This document shows, one piece after another, positions 34,270-46,120 of a DNA stretch of 64,000 bases (positions within the stretch are counted from its first letter, which is position 1; the number at the start of each line of letters is the position of its first letter). Below the pieces are notes generated by a model that did not search any database, was not told where the DNA came from, and saw only the letters and a program-made list of their open reading frames with translations. Position numbers and translations under genes: made by a program. The DNA is from Odobenus rosmarus divergens (lineage: Eukaryota; Chordata; Mammalia; Carnivora; Odobenidae): NCBI RefSeq assembly GCF_000321225.1, contig NW_004451515.1, positions 424,457 through 488,456 of the forward strand. Direction: 5' to 3'.

Positions 34270-35330
34270 CAATGGCCACATTATGGGCATCCTGGGCAGG
34301 CATATTATATGCCAGGGATTATTCTTGGTATTGTGGGTAAGCAGTGAACAAGACAGAAGGGGACCTTCCTCTTATGGAACTTAATTGCTAACGGGGGAAG
34401 ATCAATAATAAAAGAACTGACAATGAACAAGGTACGTTCCCAGCAGTAATAACTGCATTAGGGATATATAATTGAACATATAAATTAAAATTTAAAAATT
34501 ATTCAAACTGAAAGAAATAATTTTAATTTTACATAAATTTGGTTGATACAGCCACACAGAAAAAGAATTCCTACAAGGTTATTTTTAAAACACAGTATTT
34601 TGATTATATATTCCTAGTAAGATACATTTTCAGGGCAATGAGAACCAGAAAGAAATCTTAAACACCATTTAGTAGCCTTAGTCGTTTTTAGTTCACACTG
34701 GAAAATTGATGAGTTCATAATTCTCTTTTATTTTCTTAAAAAATGACGTATTTCCTAGTCCTAGCCATTGAAAAGGTTTGGTAGCAATAAGCTCCCAATT
34801 TCATAGTCTCTAAATGTGATTTCACATCAAAAGGGACCAAAGATTTGTGAAGAAATGGTTGATTCTGTTTATACAAGATGAGCCTTGGATATCTTGTACC
34901 AGAAAGCAAGAAAACTATCAAAGACTAATTCTAATGAATCTACTCAATAGAACATAGGACTTAGGAGAGTCTAATTGAAGGGGCTCCTGTTGGCCTAAGG
35001 ATAATTTGAACATCAAAAAAATTGAAACACACACACACACATACACATATATATAAAAGCTTAAACAATTCTAAAAGAAAAATTCACATTACCATTTTGT
35101 AGCTTACTGAGCCACCAACTCATTATTCCGAAAATTGCTTTTTAAAAATTGGAAGGACTCAAGCATTTGGCCCATCTCTCTGTATGAACAGTATTTTGGA
35201 GTAACCAAATTGTTGTTAGGGAAAGTTTTTCTTTGAAGAAGAATTCCAGATAATAAATGCAAGAAAGAATTATAGAAGTATAAAAATCACTGTTTTGCAA
35301 CTCCTAATGCAATAATGTATCTAGCAACAA
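34270..35330. other. Unassigned AT-rich stretch
   Basis: The part near 34310-34420 ('attgtgggtaagcagtgaac', 'ccttcctcttatggaactta') resembles an old LINE-type repeat that I cannot name. The remainder is AT-rich single-copy sequence with no frame above 61 codons. Confidence 0.4.
35028..35058. repeat. (CA)n(TA)n microsatellite
   Basis: A short CA run passes into CATACACATATATATA in an AT-rich context. Confidence 0.9.
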
Positions 35331-35639
35331 TAACCAAAGGTTGCCAAAATCATTGAGTAAAAAGATTGATGGGGAGCTTCCCAGTGGAAGGGTGAGGATG
35401 GCACCACCTGCACTTCAATCTTAGCACCCCCACAGGTTGGGGGGAGCTGAACATTGTATGTTTCATGGTGTGATGGACCCCGATGTACGGTCGCCAAACA
35501 AACTTGAATCTGATCCTACCTGAGCCTATAGCTCTAACCATCAGGGAGCAAGAAATCCAGGGGACAGAGGAAGAAATCAAGCAATACCATGAGGGAGCAA
35601 TCAACCAAATAAAAAATGTAGGATCTCCTCCAGGTCAAA

Positions 35640-35932
35640 TATGTCGATTTCTCCACCAAATCAATGGCATTTAAAAGATATAGGGTGGTAGATGGGAGAG
35701 TTTTTATAGAGAGTAAGACTTGGGAAATATAACGACCAAATACAATGTATAAACATGCTTGGATTTGAACAAACAAATGTAGCAAATCAGGACGACAAAA
35801 TCAGAAAGCTTTGAATAGGGACTGGCTGTTGCTGATTTTAAAGAATTTTAAACTTTTAAGAGATGATAATGTCATGGAGATATGCTTTGATAGTTAGAGA
35901 TGCATACTGAATTATTCTGGGTAAAATTATTT
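35640..35932 (+). repeat. Old L1 3'-UTR relic, sense
   Basis: 'aagacttgggaaatataacg', 'taaacatgcttggatttgaa', 'aacaaacaaatgtagcaaat' and 'tagttagagatgcatactga' follow the pattern of ancient L1 3' UTRs. It stops abruptly where the antisense L1 begins. Sequence from 35340 to 35640 may belong to the same element but is less clear. Confidence 0.65.
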
Positions 35933-38165
35933 TTCATTTTAATTCCAATGTAGTTAACATAGAGTGTTTTATTAATTTCAGGTGTACAATATAGTAATTC
36001 AACATTTCCATATATGACCCAGTGCTCATCACCACAAGTGCCCTCCTTTATCCCCATTACCTATTTCACCCAACCCCACCTACCTCCCCTCTGGTAACCA
36101 TCCATTTGTTCTCTATAATTAAAAGTCTGTTTTTTGGTTTCTCTCTCTCTCGCTCTCTCTCTCTGTCTCCTTCCTTTTGCTTAATTGTTTTGTTTCTAAA
36201 ATTCCACATAACCGAATTTGGTAATTTATGTGGTAATTGTCTTTCTCTGACTGACTTATGTCACTTAACATTATACTCTCTAGCTCTATGCATGTCCTTG
36301 CAAATGGCAAGATTTCATTCTTTTTATGGCTGAATAATATTCCATTGCATTGATATATCACGTGTTCTTCATCCACTCATCTATCAGTGGACACTTGGGC
36401 TGCTATAATTTGGCTATGGTAAATAATGCTGCAATAAACATAGGGGTGCATGTATCCCTTTGAATTAGTGTTTTTGTATTTTAGGGGTACCCAGTAGTGT
36501 TCATAGGGTAGTTATATTTTTAATTTTTTGAGGAAACTCCATACTGTTTTCCACAGTGGCTGCACCAGCTTGCATTCCCACCAACAGTACAAAAGGGTTC
36601 CTTTTTCTCCACATCCTTGACAACACTTGTTGTTTCTTGTGTTTTTGATTTTGGCCAGTCTGACGGGTGTGAGATGTTATCTCATTGTGGTTTTGATTTG
36701 CATTTCCCTGATGTTGAACATCTTTTCATGTGTCTATTGGCCATCTGGATGTCTTCTTTGGAGAAGTGTCTGTTCATGTTTTCTGCCCATTTTTAATCAG
36801 ATTATTTGTTTTTTGGGTATTGAGTTTGATAAGTTCTTTATATATTTTGGATACTAACTCTACCAGATATGTCATTTGCAAATATCCTCTCCCATTCTGT
36901 AGGTTGCTTTTTAGTTTTGTTGATCATTTCCTTCAGTGTGCAGATTTTTATTTTGATGTACTCCCCATAGTTTATTTTTGCTTTTGTTTCCCTTGCCTCA
37001 GGAGACATATCTAGCAAGAAGTTGCTATGGCTGATGTCAGAGATATCACTGCCTGCGCTCTCTTCTAGGATTTTTATGGTTTCAGTTCTCCCATTTAGGT
37101 ATTTAATCCATTTTGAGTTTATTTTTGTGTATGGTGTAAGAAAGTGGTCCAGTTTCATTCTTTTGCATGTAGCTGGCCAGTTTTCCCAACACCATTTGTT
37201 GAAGAGACTGTCTTTTTCCCATTGGATATTCCTCCCTGCTTTGTCAAAGGTGAATGGACCATATAACCAGAAATAAATTTATTTCTGGGCTTTCTATTTC
37301 ATTCCATTGATCTATGTCTATTTTTGTACAGGTACCATACTGTCTTGATAACTACCACTTTGTAATATGACTTGAAGTCTGAAATTGTGATGCCTCCAGC
37401 TTTGCTTTTCTTTTTCAAGATTGCCTTGGCTCTTTGGGGTCTTCTGTGGTTCCATATAAATTTTAGGATTGTTTGTTTTAGTTCTGTGAAAAATGCTGTT
37501 GGTATTTTGATAGGGATTGCATGAAGTCTGTAGAGTGTTTTGGGTAGTATAGACATTTTAGCAATATTTGTCCTTTGAATCCATGAACATGAAATATCTT
37601 TCCATTTTTTTGTGTCATCTTCAATTTCTTACATCAATGTTTTATAGGTTTCAGAATACAAGTCTTTCACCTCTTTAGTTAGGTTTATTCCTAGGTATCT
37701 TATTATTTTTGGTGTAATTGTAAATGGGATTGATTTCTCTTTCTGTTGCTTCATTATTAGTGTATAGAAATGCGACAAATTTCTGCACATTGATTTTGTA
37801 TCCTGCGACTTTACTGAATTCTTTATCAGTTCTAGTATCTTTTTTTTTTTTTTTCCGGTGGTGGAGTCTTTAGGGTTTCCTATATATAGTATCATGTCAT
37901 CCAAAAATAGAAAGTTTTACTTTTTCCTTACCAATTTGGATGCCTTTTATTTCTTTTTGTTGTCTAATTGCCATGGCTAGGACTTCCAGTACTAGATTGA
38001 ATAAAAGTGGTAAGAGTGGACATTCTTGTCTTCTTCCTGACCTTAGAGGGAAACCTCTGATTTTCTCCATTGAGGATGATGTTCACTGTGGGTTTTTCAT
38101 GGATGGCCTTTATTATATGGAGGTGGATTCCCTCTAAAACTACTTTGTTGAGGGTATTGAGGGTG
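35933..38165 (-). mobile_element. LINE-1, antisense, 3' UTR and C-terminal half of ORF2
   Basis: A moderately old L1 with readable ORF2 pieces on the minus strand. The C-terminus is at 36119-36376 (ILPFARTCIELESIMLSDIS). The thumb-to-C-terminal region is at 37299-37556 ([20 protein letters not shown]). The reverse-transcriptase region containing the DDMILYI part of the catalytic motif and [16 protein letters not shown] is at 37629-37904. The 5' break lies at about 38165, upstream of which the reverse-transcriptase start, endonuclease and ORF1 are missing. A T17 run (about 37841-37857) adds lysine codons in frame after that motif. Frameshifts between the pieces make it dead. Confidence 0.95.
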
Positions 38166-38177
38166 AAATTAAATAAT

Positions 38178-38548
38178 ATGCCTGTGTGATGGGCAAATTA
38201 GTGACACCCAAAGATGTCTACATTCTAATCCCTGGAAGCTGTGACTATGTTACTTTACATACAAAAAGGACCTTGCAGATGTGGTTAAGTTAGGATCCTC
38301 AGCTGGAGGGATAGCCTGGAATATCTGGGTGAGCCGATCTAATCACATAAGTGATAGAGGAAGGAGGCCAGACCCCAAAGAATGTGGGCAGCCTCTTGAA
38401 GCTGGGAAAGGCAAGGAAATGAATTCTCCCCTAGAACCTCCAGAAAGGAGTCCAGCCCTGAAGACACCTAAAAAATAACCAGTTTATGTTGTTTTAAGTC
38501 ACTAGGTTTTGGTAATTTGTTACAGCAAAAACAGAAAACTAATACATA
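38178..38548 (+). mobile_element. MLT1-type LTR (ERVL-MaLR), solo
   Basis: 'gatgtctacattctaatccc', 'aaaaggaccttgcagatgtg', 'tgggtgagccgatctaatca', 'gaagctgggaaaggcaagga' and the terminal 'tttaagtcactaggttttgg' with 'aactaatac' are in MLT1 order. It is near full length with no internal viral genes. It abuts the broken 5' end of the antisense L1. Confidence 0.9.
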
Positions 38549-38559
38549 TGGTATCTGTT

Positions 38560-38725
38560 TTAAAATGCTTCTGAAAAAAATGGTAGAGAATGGATGAAAT
38601 ATTGGGAAAATACCAGTAACTACTGAAATTGGGAGATGGGTACTTTGAGATTCATTACACTATTCTGTCAACTTTTATGTTTGAAATTTTCCACAATGAA
38701 AGCATCTTTAAAAACAACTGGGGGG
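38560..38725 (+). repeat. L1 3'-end relic, sense
   Basis: 'gaaattgggagatgggtact', 'cattacactattctgtcaac' and 'gaaattttccacaatgaaag' form a typical old L1 3' terminus in sense orientation. Confidence 0.7.
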
Positions 38726-40920
38726 AGGGTGGGGAGAAAGAGAGGGTTTGAAGGAAATGGGAGGGTGGTTTGTGTTACGGCACGACACTGGAGGTCTCAG
38801 ACCAGAGACCAGCAAGAGTGACACATCACATGGGCTAGTGAGGTGACTCCTAGTCACCCATCAGATGCTGAATGATCTTTGTGGGGACTGAACCAGAAGT
38901 AAAGGACTCTCTCTAGAAAAACAAAACAAAAACAAAAACAAAAACAAAATCCACTTACTGAACATTTCTTGAGCATCTACTGTGGCATTGATCACTAGCC
39001 CTAGACCCATGCTCTAAAGGCTTGACATTTATGAAAGAAACAAAAACAAAAACCAGAAAGATGGCAGAACTCAAGGCCTAGTCACCGAAATTTCTGTGAA
39101 ATCCCACTCATTTAGTGGCAGAAGTGACTGGAGGGTCTGACTTATCTCTGAGAGTGAGGATAATTTGTGTCCATCCAGCATTTGCCTCACCCCATCCCCA
39201 TGAAAAGTATTTGTGTTGTCAACAGCTTCATTGAGCTCCCAGATGGGCTCCCTGGACCCTTCCCACTGCCTCAGTTAGGAAAATAATAAGCGTCCTCTCA
39301 AACTGGCTCAAGGAAAGGGGCTTTGGTATAAGGAGTCAGGGCAGTAAATGGGGCAGATCTAATAAGGGACAACAACTGGAACCTAGCTAGCTAGAGGAAA
39401 CACAGCCACTTCTCTCTCTGTTGCTTCCACTCACTAGCATTGTCTCCCTTATGCAGTGGGATAACATCTTGAACAATTTGCTTTCCTTGGGCCTGATCTT
39501 GTTTGGTCAGTGGCATCCATTCTTTCAGGGAATATTGGGTTGTTAATCTGAAAGGAAGGGGAACAGACTGTTGGGTTCAAAAAACCAGATTATGGAAACC
39601 CAAAAGACAAAATCCTGAAGAGCTCTAACACCCTAATCCATCGATTGATGGCACTGATGATTACAAGAAGAAAGACACCACCGGATCCCAGAGATTGGCT
39701 ATGGCACAGTATGGGAAATGGATGGGACAAACAAAGGGGATGTGACAAAGGAAGATTGGCAGGATCCAGCGCAGCAAGAGAGAAGTAGGCTCACTATCTA
39801 GAGACTGCCAAATCAGCACCCTCAGACTCCTGGGTCACCATTCACAGCCCTACCCAGAAGCCCGGTAGGGAGTCTCATGGCTAACCAACAAGTATCTCCC
39901 ATTGGGAGCAGTCTGCACAGGGCCTGGTGATTGTTCTGGCATTAGTACTGCCCTAAGACACTGCTCAGCCCCATCCTAAATGCGTCTATGGTAATGGCAC
40001 AAAGCTCCCCAAACAGCAGTGACACACTGAAGGGGGTAGAGTACGGAGCACCTTCCTCTGTGTGGGACCGAATGGCCTAGGATCTTTCCCTAAGCAAGGA
40101 GGCTGGTGACATCCTGCCCACTTATACTTAGCTCAAAAAAAGCCATTCCAGACCCAGAGGCACTGGTCAATCAACGGGAGTCCCTGCATCTCGAGTCCCC
40201 AGTCCAGGGACAGATGATCTGATCAGTTCAGCTTGAGGAAAGAGTCTACTCTTGTGTCCCTCATCTGTGGCCAAGGAGCTGGAATTACACGGCTTGCAGC
40301 CTCCTCCCCAAAGGTTATGAGGACATGTGCTCTGATTCCTCCCCACTCAAACCTGTTCTTCTCCAAGTCTCCTCCTTTCTGGCTGAGGCCATCAGTGTGA
40401 CCCCACACTGCCAAATCTGGTCGTCACCTCTCTCCTTTCTTACTGAGCCTTTCAGCAGCACTTGGCACAGATAATAACTCTCCATTTTCATCCTCTTCTC
40501 TGGACATTCCTGTAACACCATCCTTGCCTGGTTTCCCCTCCCTCAGTTACCATTTCTTCCTGGACTGCTTTGCTGGTTTTTCCTCCTCCGTGGAAGATCT
40601 CATCTAGTCTCAGGACTTTGAACACCATCTCTTCGCCAGGAGCTCCCATATTAATATCCCTAGCCTTGACTCCTCCAATGAGCCTCAAACTGATAGATCC
40701 AGCTGTTTACAGGACATCTTCATTTGGATATCTAATTCAAGCTCCACAATACTTAATAAATGAATCCAGAAGCTTATATGTAGCTGGGGCCAGTCTTTCT
40801 GTTCCAAAAGAAAGTGTGGCTTAGAAGTAGAACACAAGAGTGGGCAGACCAGAGAAAATCCTTAGCCTAGGCTGGGTGTTTATGGAAGAAGAAGCAGACT
40901 TGAGGATCAGGGAGAGATGA
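38726..40920. other. Mostly single-copy stretch
   Basis: No gene is seen. 40380-40790 ('gatctcatctagtctcagga', 'ccatattaatatccctagcc', 'tcatttggatatctaattca') looks like an ancient LINE-type repeat in plus orientation, family not certain. 38940-39010 may be a MIR or L2 scrap. Frames up to 84 codons lack family signals. Confidence 0.4.
38917..38949. repeat. (CAAAA)n simple repeat
   Basis: Six AAAAC-type units in tandem with slight length variation. Confidence 0.9.
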
Positions 40921-40924
40921 CAAA

Positions 40925-41170
40925 GTAACAGTGCCTTCCGTTCTATAGCACTGTCTTGGGCATTGTCTTATTTGGTCAACACAAACCCCCCTCCTTAGGG
41001 AGAACAAGAGTGATCCCTCATATTTCTCGTTTTTTTCACCCATGAGGGCACCAGGAGTGGGGACGTGATTTCCCAAGGTAACACAGCCAGTTAGTGGGAT
41101 TTGGGTCTCTGGAGTCCGGATTTCCAGACTCCCAGTTTCAGTGCTCCTTCATGACCACACACTATACGCT
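40925..41170 (+). repeat. MIR SINE relic, near full length
   Basis: 'tctatagcactgtcttgggc', 'tgatttcccaaggtaacaca', 'agccagttagtgggatttgg' and 'ctcccagtttcagtgctcct' span the MIR consensus in plus orientation. Confidence 0.8.
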
Positions 41171-41639
41171 GTCCTACTCTTGGTCTTGGGAAAGTGGAGC
41201 AGTAAACCATCTGAATGGTGACACTTCTTCCTCCATACTTGGGTCGCAACCCAGTTTGAGGACTCGGGCAGGCTAAGAAGGTGCCACCCAGCCCCCTCCC
41301 ACAGGAGCCCCTGTGTACTGACTTTCCTTCCCTCGATCCCACTGGATCTCATTGCATAATTACTTCTCAACTTCCTATCAGACCTTTGAGCCATAAAAGA
41401 GACGTTAGAAGTGGTGAATTCGCGGCAGAGCTGGGGTATAACCAGGACCCCTGCAAACCGAAAAGCACAGTGAATAATATACTCACGCCCCAACACTGCT
41501 GAATTTTTACAGTTTGCAGAGATGGCCTAGTTTTCATTTCTAAATAAAACGTGATGACCAGTTGAAGGTCCCTCCCCCAATTCCATTGCCCTCTTCTTCT
41601 CCTCCCCAGAGGTTGTGCCCATCCTGACGTTGGCATTCA

Positions 41640-42130
41640 CCGTTCCCACCGGTTGCTATACTTACACAGCAGATGTACGTGTCTATAAACAGTACACAGG
41701 ATCAGTCTGTATGTTTTTAAACTCGACATAAACAGCATTATATGGTACAAGCCTTTCTGCAACTTGCTATTATGTTCTCGAGCTTTAACCGTGATGGTAA
41801 ATGCAAGGCTCGTTCACCCATTTTAGCTACTCAGATACTGTAATTTCTTTATTTATCATCATTTCTTTACGTTCGTCACGATGAATGTCTCGGCTCTGTC
41901 TGGGCGACGCAACTTTTCCACCGTCCTGTTGAGAGACTCTTTTTGCCCTGTGTGTCACTGTTCCGGCCTGAGCTGCTGGATCTCCAAGACACGTGGCCCA
42001 GGGTTTCTCTAGGGACTTCCCTGGAGAGGGCTCGCCAGGCCGCCGGACAGGCACGGCTTCAGCTTTACTAGATATTTGCCGATTCGCTCTCCAAAAGTGG
42101 TTGTACCAATTTACACCCCCACCCAGTTCA
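41640..42130 (-). repeat. Old L1 ORF2 relic, antisense
   Basis: 'ttgctattatgttctcgagc', 'cagctttactagatatttgc', 'ctctccaaaagtggttgtac' and 'caatttacacccccacccag' are the reverse complement of the L1 ORF2 C-terminal region. The copy has unusually many CpG dinucleotides for an old L1 (around 41870-42060). Confidence 0.75.
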
Positions 42131-44635
42131 GTAATCTTTCCATTATGCCAAGCTGCTGCCTTATTCTGCTTTCAATTCCTCATAATTTATGAAAGGAAAA
42201 TATAAAAGAGGTGCTATTACCTTATTAAAAAATCCAGCTTCCTTTCCCTGCAGAAAGGAGAGGAGAAAGAAGGGCAATTGCATATTGGATTAGGGCCTGG
42301 CACGCATTCATCAACTTTATAGTAGCACCGGCTTGGAATTCAGGTCTCCTGAGGGGGGAGAGTGGGGCCACTGGAAACAAGAGACACTTTCACCACGGCC
42401 TTCTCCAGGAACGCAGATATAATTTACTCTAAGGTACAAAAACGTTTGCACTTACAGCCTCCCTGGTTCCAATCAGGACATGAAGGGAAAGTGCCAAGAC
42501 ACCAGAGAATAAGCCAGTTCTCATAAACTTTCCAGCCAAGCTCTGCAAACTCTGGAAGGAGGAATCAAGACTGGTAATGAACTTGAGCCCTCAAGCCAGG
42601 TCAGCTCTGAGCTCTTTTGAACAGCGACTGGCAGCCCCCCTTCCCTACTTGTGGGGGGGGAGCCTCACTGTTCCGCCCGCCCCCCCCCCCGCTCTGCCAC
42701 CCTGACGCTCTGCCCAACCTCAAGGATCTGCCCTGTGTGTCTACCCCAGGCCCGCACCCTCTTGCCCTCAGGCTTGCTTCAAGGGGAATACATTGCCCCC
42801 CAAAGGCCTGTGGGATTCCCAGCTTCTAGTCTCCTCTGAACCCTTCCCCTCCCCAGTCAAGACTCCTCTCTCCCTCTCCTCAGCCTCCGTGACACTGTGC
42901 TTAGCACTGTCATGGTACTGGGTACTTAGTCTTGGTCTGCCTGCCTCGGTCCAGACTGGAGAATGAATCTGTTGTCCCAAGCCTGCGGGCTCCAGAAAGC
43001 AGGGCTGAAGTCTTCTTTATCCCAGTACCCTGCCCGGTGTGCACCCCCTGGTTCGCTCTAGAAGGAGCCGAGAAAAAGAGAAACAAAGGACAATTGCTCC
43101 GGCCCTTCTTTGTGCCCCTCTGTTCCTTTCCATCATGTGCTGTCCCTGTTATCACAGCATGTTGTGATTATCTGCCACAGTCCGTGTAGCAGAGGAGAAG
43201 AGCCGAGCGCATGTTCTTGGCTATCTTCCCTCCGAGGCTGCGGGCTCCCTGCGAGCGGGGTCCGGGCCGTGGCCCAGTGTCCAGTGGGGAGTGAACCATA
43301 CAAGGTAGGTGTGCGCTCAAGTCTAAGGCTCACTCCCCTGTTCGGCCCAGTGTCTCCTGTCTCATTAGCCACAGGTACCTCTTTAGACTTCAGGGTAGAA
43401 TGCAGAAACAAGAGCCCCTCTGTGGCCCCAGCCCCGAAGGAAGCCAGAGACAAGAGAATGCCCGAGGGGAGGAAGAGGGAGACCATTTTAATTGGAAGGC
43501 TTTTTGTATTTTCCTTTTCTTCTTGTTTTTAAGTCCCAGTCTTGGATCCTAGAAATTACAGGCTCCTTCAGCATCGCCCCTGCGGTTGGAAAAAATGCTC
43601 ATTTCACTTTTAAAACAAACAATGGAAAGTTCCTTTTAAAGGAAAAATCTTATTAGCCCAAGTCCAAGCAAATCTGCCCAGAGTTTCAGTGAGCTCTGCA
43701 GGCACTGCCCGCAGGGCAGAGGTGGCCCCCCAGGAGGCAGCCCCGAGGGAGGCTCTGTCTGACCTCCCTACCCCAAAGGCTTCCCTTCTCAGGAGAAGCA
43801 CCCACCCCTCCCTGTGGGGCCGAGGCGCGCAGAAGACCTCACAGTGAACACACACAGGAGGAAACCGCTCAGACATGAAAGGGAGGAGAATATCCTTTAC
43901 CCAAATAAACAGCCAGAGGAAGATGCCGAAGGAAGCGAATCCCATCAGACAAAGCCACAAATTAAGATCACAAGAGACTGGGGTTGGGCGTCAGGCTCTG
44001 TCTTTAAAATGTCTTCCAGGAAGCTGCCCCTGGGGCCACCCTGTCCTCCTGGCGGTCCCCCTGCTCCCGCTGGGCCTCCAGCAGCCCCGCAGTGGGCACC
44101 TGGGCAAGAGCCGAGTCCTCGGTGACACGGCAGAGCAGGAGGGAGGCGGAAGGGGTTGGGGGTGGGGCCGAGAGGGACCACGATTCAGGGTCGTGGATGT
44201 GTAAGGGAGACCATGAGCCCTTCACAAAACCCTGGGTGGCACCCGGCGAGGGAGAAGTGGCCTCTTGCTGGGGCTGCCTCCCCGTCCCTGACAGAGCCCT
44301 CTCCACCCACAAGCAAGGCTTTAGGCCTTCCACAAAGAATCCCATGAGGCTACACCCCGGGATTCAAAGGTTGTAACCTGGCTCTGGTTCCAGCTGTTCC
44401 TCCCTTTCCCCATCACGTGGCCCAGCCATCCAGACCGTCGTGTGGCCCCGCTCAGGAGGAGGCCATTTCCTCTGAGACACAACGCAACTTGCGTCGTGAC
44501 AACAGCACGCAGCATTCCGACGCCACCTGAAGGCTCCCTTGGTCTTGCTTGAATGTGCCGGTGCTAGGATGTGAGGACACACGACCTGCTGGAGAGACAC
44601 AAACGGGTACAGCCATCCGGGACAGCCACCTGGCA
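42131..44635. other. GC-richer single-copy stretch
   Basis: No repeat family or gene is recognised. It holds homopolymer-like tracts: G8 at about 42653-42660 and C12 at about 42680-42691. Frames of 100-140 codons on both strands (for example 43110-43532, 43610-43960) overlap each other, as expected from GC-rich noise. A proline-rich frame near 44030-44125 is not a Gly-X-Y collagen pattern. Confidence 0.5.
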
Positions 44636-44639
44636 GCAT

Positions 44640-45400
44640 TTAAGAAAACTAAGCATGTGTTTCCCCAAGTTCTAGCAATCGTTTAGTAAGGGGGTATGTA
44701 CAAGGAGGTTCGTGTGGCATCACTTCAGTGCTGGAGAGGTGAGGGGAATCCTAAATGTTTATCCCTAGGGGAACGGACAAATAAAATGAGGTGGATGCCT
44801 CCGATGGACACCATGTAGATACTCTGTATCAGAAGTTGGGTGCTGTAGGCTCAGTCAGTCAAGCGTCCGACTCTTCATTTAGGCTCAGGGCACGGTCTCA
44901 GAGTTGTGAGATGGAGCCCTGTGTCGGGCTCCGTGCTGGGCGTGGAGTGGCGTGGAGTCTGCTTAAGGTTCTCTCTCTCTCCCTCTCCCACTCTCTGTCT
45001 CCTTCTCTAAAAAAGAGAAGAAGAAGCAGAAGTTGGGAGCTGCAGCCAAAGAGCAATTAGGACATTACAGCGTTCTATGTTTACATCAGAAAATAAGAAA
45101 GCATCAAAATGAGGGAGATAGCCACGCAACTTAAGAAATTAGGAAAAGAACATAATAACCCAAAGGAAGTAGAAGGAAGGAAATAATAAAGCCTAAGGCG
45201 GAAATTTATGAAACAGAAAGTAATGAAATCAGCAAAGTCAAAAGTTGTTTCTTTGAAAAGACAACCTCTTTCAAGATTAATTAAGAAAGAAAGAGGCACA
45301 CGAAAGTGCACCATTTTAGGAACGAGAAAAGGAACATGTCTACACATAGTGTAGAGATGCCGCAGAAAACAAGAGGACATTATGAAGTCTAGAATCTCAT
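44640..45400 (+). repeat. Old L1 relics, sense, split by a SINE
   Basis: Left part: 'agaaaactaagcatgtgttt' and 'aaatgtttatccctagggga' resemble the ORF2 C-terminal region. Right part: 'gaaggaaataataaagccta', 'aaacagaaagtaatgaaatc' and 'aaagttgtttctttgaaaag' resemble the start of the ORF2 reverse-transcriptase region. The two parts come from different places of L1, so this is a rearranged element or two elements. Confidence 0.7.
44841..45026 (+). mobile_element. Can-SINE, sense, diverged
   Basis: The head is decayed (TGCTGTAGGCTCAGTCAGTC), but the body 'aagcgtccgactcttcattt', 'ccctgtgtcgggctccgtgc' and CT-rich middle are clear. Target duplication CAGAAGTTGGG (44830-44840 and 45027-45037). It is the only SINE here with an A/G-mixed instead of AAATAAA-type tail. 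Confidence 0.93.
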
Positions 45401-45871
45401 CATCTCAGTCAGATCTAGGGGCAAACGAGGCTCCTCAAGTATAGCCCCTTAGGTAAGCTCCTTGAATGCAGCACCTTTCTAATTTAAGAACTTCAAACAA
45501 GACAGATGAGTTAGCCCCTGACATCCAATGTTGGGACATGGCTAACTGCTATAGTCATTCCTGTTCAAAAAGAGGGAAAATGCAAGACACAAAGGAGTCA
45601 CTGGCCCATAAGATTTCTGAAATCCAGCAGGGAAAATGGTGGAAGTTCGGTGATAAGGGCTCAGTCCGATTTCTGCCAGGAAATAATTCTCCATGGCTCT
45701 TAAGGCTACCTTCTGGGCTCTTCATGCTCCCCTCTGCAGCTCTTGCTTTCATCTCCTGAGTCATCCTTTACGTTTTTTTTTCTCAGTCTGCTTCCTGCCA
45801 GTCGAGTTTTGGAGGTCCAAACGTCTATTTATCTTGTACTGTCTCTGTGCCTTTCAGTACAGTCTGGAGAT

Positions 45872-45898
45872 TGTGTGTGTGTGTGTGTGTGTGTGTGT
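45872..45898. repeat. (TG)n microsatellite
   Basis: Thirteen uninterrupted TG units. Complementary to the CA tract 70 bp downstream. Confidence 0.97.
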
Positions 45899-45968
45899 CT
45901 GTAATTATCTTTAACATTTTTTGGTTTTCCTTTGAATTTTATTGGGGTTTTCTCCATGAGACATAGGC

Positions 45969-45990
45969 CACACACACACACACACACACA
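45969..45990. repeat. (CA)n microsatellite
   Basis: Eleven uninterrupted CA units, forming an inverted pair with the TG tract at 45872-45898. Confidence 0.97.
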
Positions 45991-46120
45991 TGCCTTTGAG
46001 ATAAGCCCTTCTCCACCTTAGGCTTCTCCTGCAATGCCTACGAAAGCACACCATTGACTGTAAGTTTCTCAGAAGCCCTACCGTTTATGAAGATCTGTGG
46101 GACACATCCTTAAGCACTTT

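Noticed and set aside
43200..43300. Possible CpG island or promoter
   Set aside because: CpG density is raised over only about 100 bp, far below an island, and no transcription-start elements are visible.
44030..44125. Proline- and glycine-rich frame that at first looks like collagen
   Set aside because: Glycines do not occur at every third residue in any frame, and no further exons are seen.
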